Part shown: positions 58,397 through 64,000 of the stretch, one piece after another
How positions within the stretch are numbered: position 1 is the first letter of the stretch
How the letters are laid out: each line of letters opens with the position of its first letter
NCBI RefSeq assembly: GCF_014648995.1
Contig: NZ_BMSE01000019.1
Span: forward strand, 1-64,000
Source: Streptomyces massasporeus
Lineage (GTDB): Bacteria > Actinomycetota > Actinomycetes > Streptomycetales > Streptomycetaceae
Direction of reading: 5' to 3'
Length of the DNA: 64,000 nucleotides
Made by a program: the position numbers and the translations under genes
The notes under the pieces: generated by a model
Databases searched by the model: none
Seen by the model: only the letters and a program-made list of their open reading frames with translations
What the model was told of the DNA's origin: nothing

Positions 58397-59370
58397 ATGG
58401 CCGTCACCGAAGCGCCCCCTGCCACCCGTCCGCCCGCGGCCGCGTCCCGGACCGGTGCGGCCGCGGTGACGGCCGCTCTCGTCCTCCTGGTCGCCGCCCT
58501 GGCCGTCGTCGACATCACCCAGGGCACCGCCGCCGTCGGACCGGGACAGGTCCTCAAGGCCCTCACCGGGCAGGCCGATCCGGGCGACGCCTCCGTGGTC
58601 GTCGCCTCCCGGCTGCCGCGGATGACCGCCGGCATCCTGGTCGGCGTCGTCCTCGGCATCGCCGGGGCCGTCCTGCAGGCCGTCAGCCGCAACGTGCTCG
58701 CCTCGCCCGACACCCTCGCAGTGAACGCCGGTTCGTACCTGGCCCTCGGGCTGGTCGGCGCGAGCGGCGTCTCCCTGCCGCTGCTCGCCTCCTCCGGAGT
58801 GGCCTTCGCCGGCGGACTGGCGGCCGCGGCCGTCGTGCTCGCCCTGTCCGGCCTCGGCACGGGCACCGTACGGCTGGTCCTCGCCGGCACCGCGCTCGCG
58901 CTCGGCCTGAACTCCGTGACGGAAGGGCTGCTGCTGTTGTTCCCGCAGCAGACCGAGGGCCTCTACCAGTGGAACCAGGGCAGCATCGGCCAGAACGGCT
59001 TCGACGGTGTCCTGCAGATGCTGCCCGTCGCCCTGATCGGGCTCGTCGGGCTGCTGCTGGTCGCCCGCCGGGTCGACGCGCTCGCCCTCGGGGACGACGC
59101 GGCACGCGGTCTGGGCGTCCCGGTGCGGGCCACCCGCGTCACGGTGGTGGTCCTGGCGGCACTGCTGTCCGCGGCGGCGGTCACGCTCGCCGGGCCCATC
59201 GGCTACGTCGGACTGTGCGCCCCCGCGCTGGTCCGTCCGCTCGCCCGCCGGTTCCGGGGCTTCGTGCGCGCCCGGGCGGTCCTGCCCGTGGCCGGGCCGG
59301 CCTGATGACCGCGGTGATCGGCACGCCGTACTTCCTGCACCTGCTGGTCCGCAGTCGGAGGGCGACATGA
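58397..59370 (+). pseudogene. FecCD-type siderophore permease with internal deletion
   Basis: From GTG/ATG 58397 (MAVTEAPPATRPP) a frame of 302 codons encodes most of one FecCD permease half: VVASRLPRMTAGILVGVVLG, AGAVLQAVSRNVLASPDTLA, GYVGLCAPALVRPLARRF. It then stops at 59305 in the middle of the last domain (VLPVAGPA). One frame over, MTAVIGTPYFLHLLVRSRRA continues to a stop at 59370; this is the normal C-terminus of such permeases. Deletion of the intervening part (possibly an entire second permease half of a fused protein) with a frameshift explains both. The ATPase partner gene is absent. Confidence 0.75.
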
Positions 59371-59450
59371 AGCCCTGAATGGCCATCAATGGGCTAATCA
59401 CCCCGAAGGTCCCTGTTGTATGGATGCACACACAACGGGAGCGAGGGAGC

Positions 59451-60950
59451 ATGGCCAAGGACATCACGGACGCGGGCCCGCCCCCGGAGGCGAGCCTGAA
59501 GCCCAACGCGATCGGGTTCGTCGACGCGCTGGTCATCGGGCTCAACGCGACCTCCCCCGCGTACTCCGTGGCAGCGGTCATCGGCCCGATCGTGGCGCTG
59601 GTGGGCATCTACGCCCCGGGGGTGATGCTCGCGTCGTTCGTGCCCATGCTGCTGATCGCGTCGGCGTTCTACTACCTCAACAAGGTCGACCAGGACTGCG
59701 GCACGACGTTCTCCTGGGTCACCCGCGCCATGGGACCGTGGGCGGGCTGGCTCGGCGGCTGGGCCATCACGATGACGGGCGTCCTGGTGGTCGGGTCGCT
59801 CGCGGACGTCGCCGTGACGTTCTTCCTGCTCGCCGTCGGCCTGGACAGCTGGGCCGACAACGACGTGGTGCGCCAGGTGCTGACGGTGCTTCTCATCCTG
59901 GTGATGACGGCCGTCTGCGTGATCGGCACCGAGATCTCGGCCAAGGTGCAGAACGTCCTCATCCTGGCCCAGGTCGTCTGCCTGCTCGCCTTCGCCGTGG
60001 TGGCGCTCTACCGCGTCTACGCCGACACCGGCACCCTCGACTCCATCGACCCGAAGTTCAACTGGCTCTCCCCGTTCGGAGCCGGCGGGGCGTCACTGAC
60101 CGCGTCCCTGCTGCTGGGCGTGTTCATCTACTGGGGGTGGGAGTCCGCGGTCAACCTCACCGAGGAGGTCGAGGACTCGGCCACCGCCCCCGGCAAGGCG
60201 GCCGTCTGGTCGACGGTGCTGCTGCTGGTGACCTACATCGCGGTCGCCTACGCGGTCGTGGCCTACGCGGGGACGGACTACCTCGCCGAGAACGCGGCGG
60301 AGGAGGAGTTCATCTTCGCCCTGCTCGCCGAGGAGGCCATGGGCGGCTGGGACTGGGTCGTGCTGCTGGCGGTCTCGACGTCCGCCCTCGCCTCGACCCA
60401 GACGACGATCATCCCCGCGTCCCGCACGGGCCTGTCCATGGCACGCCGGCATGCCCTGCCCGCGCACTTCGGCCGCATCCACCCGCGGTTCCGCACCCCC
60501 GACGTGAGCACCTGGTGGGTCGCCGGCATCGCCATCGCCTGGTACCTCGTCCTCTTCCACATCAGCGAGAACGCCCTCTTCGACTCCCTCACCGCCCTGT
60601 CCCTGCTGATCGCCTTCTACTACGCGCTCACGGGCCTGGCCTGCGCGGTCTACTACCGCCGTCAACTGACCCGCAGCGCCCGCAACTTCTTCCTGATCGG
60701 CCTCGGCCCGCTGATCGGCGCGGGGCTGCTGGCGTGGCTGCTGGTGGAATCCGTGACGGACATGTCCGACCCCGAGAACTCCTACAGCGGTGTCTCGTGG
60801 TTCGGGCTCGGTCCGCCGCTCGTCATCGGCATCGGCATCGCCGTGGCGGGCGTGGTTCTGATGGTCGTGTGGCGTCTGATGGCGCCCGCCTTCTGGTCGG
60901 AACACCCGAGCGTGGTCGACCCGGCCCTCGTCGACGGCAAGGAGTCCTGA
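59451..60950 (+). CDS. APC-family amino acid/polyamine permease
   Basis: A 499-residue permease with about 12 to 13 hydrophobic segments. The APC signature near the first helices is IGFVDALVIGLNATSPAYSV, followed by GTTFSWVTRAMGPWAGWLGG and the middle VFIYWGWESAVNLTEEVEDS. The substrate cannot be assigned. ATG 59451 has GAGGGAG upstream. It ends 2 bp before the universal stress protein gene, with which it forms an operon. Confidence 0.9.
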   Translation: MAKDITDAGPPPEASLKPNAIGFVDALVIGLNATSPAYSVAAVIGPIVALVGIYAPGVMLASFVPMLLIASAFYYLNKVDQDCGTTFSWVTRAMGPWAGWLGGWAITMTGVLVVGSLADVAVTFFLLAVGLDSWADNDVVRQVLTVLLILVMTAVCVIGTEISAKVQNVLILAQVVCLLAFAVVALYRVYADTGTLDSIDPKFNWLSPFGAGGASLTASLLLGVFIYWGWESAVNLTEEVEDSATAPGKAAVWSTVLLLVTYIAVAYAVVAYAGTDYLAENAAEEEFIFALLAEEAMGGWDWVVLLAVSTSALASTQTTIIPASRTGLSMARRHALPAHFGRIHPRFRTPDVSTWWVAGIAIAWYLVLFHISENALFDSLTALSLLIAFYYALTGLACAVYYRRQLTRSARNFFLIGLGPLIGAGLLAWLLVESVTDMSDPENSYSGVSWFGLGPPLVIGIGIAVAGVVLMVVWRLMAPAFWSEHPSVVDPALVDGKES

Positions 60951-60952
60951 AG

Positions 60953-61369
60953 ATGTCGGTGGTCCTCGGATACGACGAGTCCCCGGGCGCCCTGCAGGCC
61001 CTGCGCGTGGCCATCGAGGTGGCGACCGCCTACGACGAACCCCTGGTGATCGTCTACGGCGTCGCCGCCCCCGGCGTCACGGGCGAGGAGTACGGCGCTC
61101 ACCACGAGGCCGTCCGCGAGGCAGGCAACACCGCGCTGAGCCATGCGGTCCGGGTGGCCGAGGAGGCCGGTGTCCGGACGTCGGTGGAGCTCATCGACGA
61201 GAAGCCCGCGCAGGCGCTGATCGAGGCGGCGGCCCGCCATGGCGCCCGGGTCATCGTGGTGGGCACCTGGGGTGAGAGCCCGGTGCGCGGGGCGCTGCTG
61301 GGCTCGACTCCGCACAAGCTGCTGCACCTGTCGAGCGTGCCGGTGCTGTGCGTGCCCGCCGTGTCATGA
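60953..61369 (+). CDS. Universal stress protein (UspA family)
   Basis: A 138-residue single Usp domain: VVLGYDESPGALQALRVAIE at the start and the ATP-binding signature VVGTWGESPVRGALLGSTPH, close to G-x2-G-x9-G-(S/T), near the end. It is coupled to the APC permease upstream, suggesting it modulates that transporter, as Usp-transporter pairs do. The 3' end overlaps the convergent ferredoxin gene by 6 bp. Confidence 0.9.
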   Translation: MSVVLGYDESPGALQALRVAIEVATAYDEPLVIVYGVAAPGVTGEEYGAHHEAVREAGNTALSHAVRVAEEAGVRTSVELIDEKPAQALIEAAARHGARVIVVGTWGESPVRGALLGSTPHKLLHLSSVPVLCVPAVS

Positions 61370-61735
61370 GCCCTCGGAGCGGCGCCGCGCGAGCGGGGTG
61401 AAGACGTACAGGTCGAGGATGTCGGGCAGGGGCGCGACGCCGGGACCGCCCTCCCGGACCCAGGAGACGACGTCCTCGGTCGCCGCCGGGTCGTTGACCA
61501 GGCCCAGCCACACCGGCCGGCCCCCGGCGGCCCGGCCCTCGGCGGAGGGCTGGACGACGATGACGTTGGCCTGGTCGCAGACGTCGAGGCAGTCGGAGAC
61601 GCGCACCGGTGCCGCTTCGCGCAGGCGCTCGGTCTGGGCGGCGTGATCGACGCCGGTGACCTTGGGACTGCCGCAGCAGCAGTCCCGGCAGACGACGACG
61701 CGGCAGGGGACCCCTGCGTCCGGCTTCGCGGACAT
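61364..61735 (-). CDS. Thioredoxin-like [2Fe-2S] ferredoxin
   Basis: A 123-residue protein with the thioredoxin-like ferredoxin pattern: cluster cysteines in VVCRDCCCGSPKV and VSDCLDVCDQANVIVVQPS, then PVWLGLVNDPAATEDVVSWV. Related actinobacterial proteins are encoded near cobalamin or metal genes. ATG 61735 has GAGGGAGG upstream; the longer frame is not needed. It follows no obvious operon partner and lies downstream of the siderophore synthetase on the same strand (63 bp gap), so cotranscription is possible. Confidence 0.86.
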   Translation of the reverse strand: MSAKPDAGVPCRVVVCRDCCCGSPKVTGVDHAAQTERLREAAPVRVSDCLDVCDQANVIVVQPSAEGRAAGGRPVWLGLVNDPAATEDVVSWVREGGPGVAPLPDILDLYVFTPLARRRSEGS

Positions 61736-61798
61736 GCCGCACCCTCCCTCTCCAGCCGTTGTGATCATCATTTCACGCGGAGGTCCGGCCCCGAGGGG

Positions 61799-63349
61799 TC
61801 AGGTCCCGTCCGCGAGCGGGTTGGGCAGCGGCCGGTAGCGGGCGTCGGCGCCGTCCGCGCCGGTCCAGCGCAGCAGCAGGTTGGTCTTGGCGGGCAGGGT
61901 CGGTGAGGTGAGCAGGGCGGGGATCTCGGGGAGGTCGTGGCGGGCGAACGCGCGGCGGGCGGCGGGCCAGGGGCCGAAACCGGGGTGTCGTTCGGTGAGG
62001 GCGCCGGCGATCTCGACGAGGTGGTTGACGACGAGGCAGTACACGAGCCGCTCCCAGCCGGCCTGCCGCGTCACGTCCGGCAGCAGTTTCACGCCCTCGG
62101 CGTCCCGGTACAGCGCCTGCACCGGCAGGCCGTCGGCGTCGACGGCGACCAGGGTGTTCTGCAGGTGGGCCTCGATGACGACGCCGTGCTCGGCGAACGC
62201 CGTCAGCGCCGGGGGCACGACCTGGGCCAGATAGGCCTCCCACCAGGCAGCGGGGTCGGGGGTCCGGTCGAGCGGGCTGCCGTCGAAGCCCTCGACGAGT
62301 CCGGCGGCGAGCAGCGGGGTCGCGCCGGGCAGGAGGTGATCGCCGAAGCCGTCGCGGACGAGGACGGCGAGGGCCTCGAAGGCGAAGTCGGCGGTGCGGT
62401 ACCCGCGGTCGCCGAGCCAGGCCGGGGGCCCGTCGAACGCCGCGAAGGCGGCGCAGACCGCCCCGTCCGTCCGGCGCAGGGCGAGCAGGTCGTGGCGCCA
62501 CAGCCGGCGGATGTCGTTGGTGATGCGCACGTCGAGGCTGAACTTGAGGAAGAGGTCGTGCCCGGGCGTGTAGAGCGTGCGGATCGCGGCCGTGGGCCAG
62601 GTGTCGAAGGCGGTCGTGCCGAGCCGGATCAGTCTGCCGTCCGCGAAGGCGGCGGCGAGTTCGGGGGCGGCCAGGTCGAGCTGCCAGGGGTGGGCCGGGA
62701 GCAGGCGGTAGCCGGGCGGGGCCGTGCCGAGGGCGTCGAGGGCGGAGGTGTCGCCCTCCTCGACGACGGTGTCCTCACGGAGCCCGAGCAGGGCCATCGG
62801 GAAGCGGGCGTACGCCTCGGGCGCGTACGGCAGCCAGGCGGCGGCCGGCCCGCCGCCGCGCGCCTTGGGGGCCGGGTGGTGGGTGTGGCCGGTGAGGAGG
62901 GACTGCTCGGAGCGCCGGTAGAGGTCCTCGGGCGGGGTGGCCCGGGTGCGGGCGGCGAGCAGGGCGGCCACGGCCTCCCGGCTGTCGAGCATCTCGGCGG
63001 GCAGTTCATGGTTGGACGACCCGGTGTGCCGGCGCAGTTCCTCGGCGACGAGTTTGACCAGCTCGGTGTGGCCGACGCGGTGCCAGGCGCCCGCCCGGTG
63101 GATTTCCGGTTCGGCGGGCCGCCGGGTGCCGCGCACCCGCAGCAGGCGGTCCCCGCCGGGCAGCCGGTAGACGTGGTGTTCGCCCTCCTGACGCACCGGC
63201 CGGGCCACCTCCCGCAGCAGGCAGTTCAGCAGGGGCACGGCGGCGTACGCGTCGGCGAGCGCGCCGACAGACGGGCCGTCGCCGAGGCCGGAGTCGCCGT
63301 GGGCCGAGTCGTCGTCGGCGGGCGGGGGCATGAGGTCCACGCGTTCCAC
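61799..63349 (-). CDS. IucA/IucC-family NIS siderophore synthetase
   Basis: A 516-residue NRPS-independent siderophore synthetase that adenylates a carboxylate (often citrate or a citryl/succinyl derivative) and condenses it with an amine or alcohol. The ATP-binding signature TGHTHHPAPKAR is at 153-164; LLPAHPWQLD, FLKFSLDVRITNDIRRLW and the acidic VVIEAHLQNTLVAVDADGLP complete the family core. The C-terminal FhuF-like part is short, so the protein is somewhat smaller than typical (about 580-620). GTG 63349 has AGGGACG upstream; ATG 63331 is an alternative. It is divergent from a second synthetase. Confidence 0.92.
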   Translation of the reverse strand: MERVDLMPPPADDDSAHGDSGLGDGPSVGALADAYAAVPLLNCLLREVARPVRQEGEHHVYRLPGGDRLLRVRGTRRPAEPEIHRAGAWHRVGHTELVKLVAEELRRHTGSSNHELPAEMLDSREAVAALLAARTRATPPEDLYRRSEQSLLTGHTHHPAPKARGGGPAAAWLPYAPEAYARFPMALLGLREDTVVEEGDTSALDALGTAPPGYRLLPAHPWQLDLAAPELAAAFADGRLIRLGTTAFDTWPTAAIRTLYTPGHDLFLKFSLDVRITNDIRRLWRHDLLALRRTDGAVCAAFAAFDGPPAWLGDRGYRTADFAFEALAVLVRDGFGDHLLPGATPLLAAGLVEGFDGSPLDRTPDPAAWWEAYLAQVVPPALTAFAEHGVVIEAHLQNTLVAVDADGLPVQALYRDAEGVKLLPDVTRQAGWERLVYCLVVNHLVEIAGALTERHPGFGPWPAARRAFARHDLPEIPALLTSPTLPAKTNLLLRWTGADGADARYRPLPNPLADGT

Positions 63350-63428
63350 TCGTCCCTACGGTCCTTCCAGCGTTCCGGGCGGAGATGATCAGTATGTCGG
63401 TCGTCGCCACTGCGCTGTGACATCCCTG

Positions 63429-63450
63429 TTCGTACCCGCATTCGTACCCG
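63429..63450. repeat. Direct repeat of TTCGTACCCG in the divergent siderophore promoter region
   Basis: TTCGTACCCG occurs at 63429-63438 and 63441-63450, a 12-bp period, 12 bp before the GTG of the rightward synthetase and overlapping its ribosome-site region. Regulatory use is possible. Confidence 0.35.
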
Positions 63451-63462
63451 AGGAGCCCGCCC

Positions 63463-64000
63463 GTGCACCGTCCCCCCACCGCCGAGACCGAGGTCGCCGA
63501 CGAGCTGTCCGTCGCGCGGCCCGGTCTGCCGGCGCGGTACGAGGCCGAACTGCCCGGCGCCCGGGCGGCCGTGCTGTCCCGGCTGTGGCGCGGTCTCGCC
63601 CACGATCCACTGCCCTGGGTCGCCAGCCGCGAGCAGGGCGGGGACGGGCTGACGCTGTCCCTGCCGGACGGGCGCCGGCTGCACGGCCCCCGGCCGGATC
63701 CGTACGCGACCGGCGCGTACGTCACCGTCGTACGGCTGGACGAGAAGGCCTACGAGGATCCGGCGCGGCTGATGACGGACCTCGCCGTACCGCACTCCGC
63801 CTCCTTCGCCGCCGAACTCGGGCACAGCGTCGCCTCGTTGGCGCTGTCGCGAGCGGGGCAGGAGGGCGCTCGGGGCGACTGGCCGGAGCACGACTGGGAG
63901 TGGGAGCAGCGGATCGTCGACGGGCATCCGTTCCATCCGACGTGCCGGTCCCGGCCGGGCTTCTCGGTGGCCGAGCAGCTCGCCTACGGGCCCGAGCACC
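63463..64000 (+). CDS. IucA/IucC-family NIS siderophore synthetase, N-terminal part (cut by window end)
   Basis: The first 179 residues of a second NIS synthetase. GTG 63463 has GAGGAG 7 nt upstream. The ATP-binding signature VDGHPFHPTCRSRPGFS is at about 149-165. It differs from the divergent enzyme in every segment, so the two probably catalyse successive condensations on one siderophore. The remainder lies outside the window. Confidence 0.9.
   Translation, partial: MHRPPTAETEVADELSVARPGLPARYEAELPGARAAVLSRLWRGLAHDPLPWVASREQGGDGLTLSLPDGRRLHGPRPDPYATGAYVTVVRLDEKAYEDPARLMTDLAVPHSASFAAELGHSVASLALSRAGQEGARGDWPEHDWEWEQRIVDGHPFHPTCRSRPGFSVAEQLAYGPEH

Noticed and set aside
63350..63462. Possible DmdR iron box between the siderophore synthetases.
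   Set aside because: No TTAGGTTAGGCTAACC-like palindrome is present in the spacer.

Overview
The window looks like a stretch of a Streptomyces (or very close actinobacterial) chromosome. The DNA is uniformly GC-rich with G/C-ending codons, GTG starts are common, genes often overlap by ATGA or GTGA, and the protein set (small MerR and cold-shock genes, SpoIIE/STAS/ATPase regulators, SARP, AllR-type allantoin control, RNase Sa type secreted RNase) is typical of streptomycetes. All assignments come from reading the sequence and from remembered family features; no database search was run.

Layout. 0-12 kb is an RNA-centred stress region: the 3' end of an rpoA gene that is not followed by rplQ, a YihY-type membrane protein, an RNase J, a hemolysin III-type protein, two cold-shock proteins, a MerR-like regulator, and a DEAD-box helicase with a CBS-domain protein. 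5-15 kb is also a decay zone. It holds remnants of a SpoIIE-type phosphatase, a STAS anti-anti-sigma factor, two anti-sigma-like ATPases, an aldehyde dehydrogenase, a CobW-type GTPase and an IS5-type transposase, several with paired frameshifts that can be traced to homopolymers or a 5-bp repeat. 15-23 kb carries a SWIM zinc-finger / SNF2 helicase pair (the SWIM protein contains a 17-unit 15-bp minisatellite) and a ROK sugar kinase. 23-30 kb has a GntR regulator divergent from a Gfo/Idh/MocA dehydrogenase, a NarL-type two-component system, a secreted RNase and several housekeeping or accessory enzymes.

30.7-37.3 kb is an allantoin/glyoxylate regulon: allantoicase, allantoinase, a divergent IclR regulator and malate synthase. 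A 15-bp TTCC-N7-GGAA palindrome occurs twice in the allB/iclR intergenic region and once upstream of aceB, so allantoin breakdown and disposal of the glyoxylate it yields are probably controlled together.

38.6-58 kb is the most interesting region: an apparently complete, unusual biosynthetic gene cluster. It combines a type II KS/KS-beta/ACP core, a third ketosynthase, two KAS III-like proteins with altered catalytic motifs, a LuxE-like acyl-activating enzyme next to a LuxC-like acyl reductase, three SnoaL-like proteins, a FabG-like reductase, an FAD oxidoreductase, two alpha/beta hydrolases, an Sfp-type phosphopantetheinyl transferase, an MFS exporter, and TetR, ECF sigma and SARP regulators. 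I infer a polyketide- or fatty-acid-like product whose chain passes through an aldehyde; I cannot name it.

58-64 kb holds a broken siderophore-uptake operon (C-terminal scrap of a binding protein and a permease with an internal deletion), an APC amino-acid permease with a universal stress protein, a thioredoxin-like ferredoxin, and a divergent pair of IucA/IucC siderophore synthetases, the second cut by the window end.
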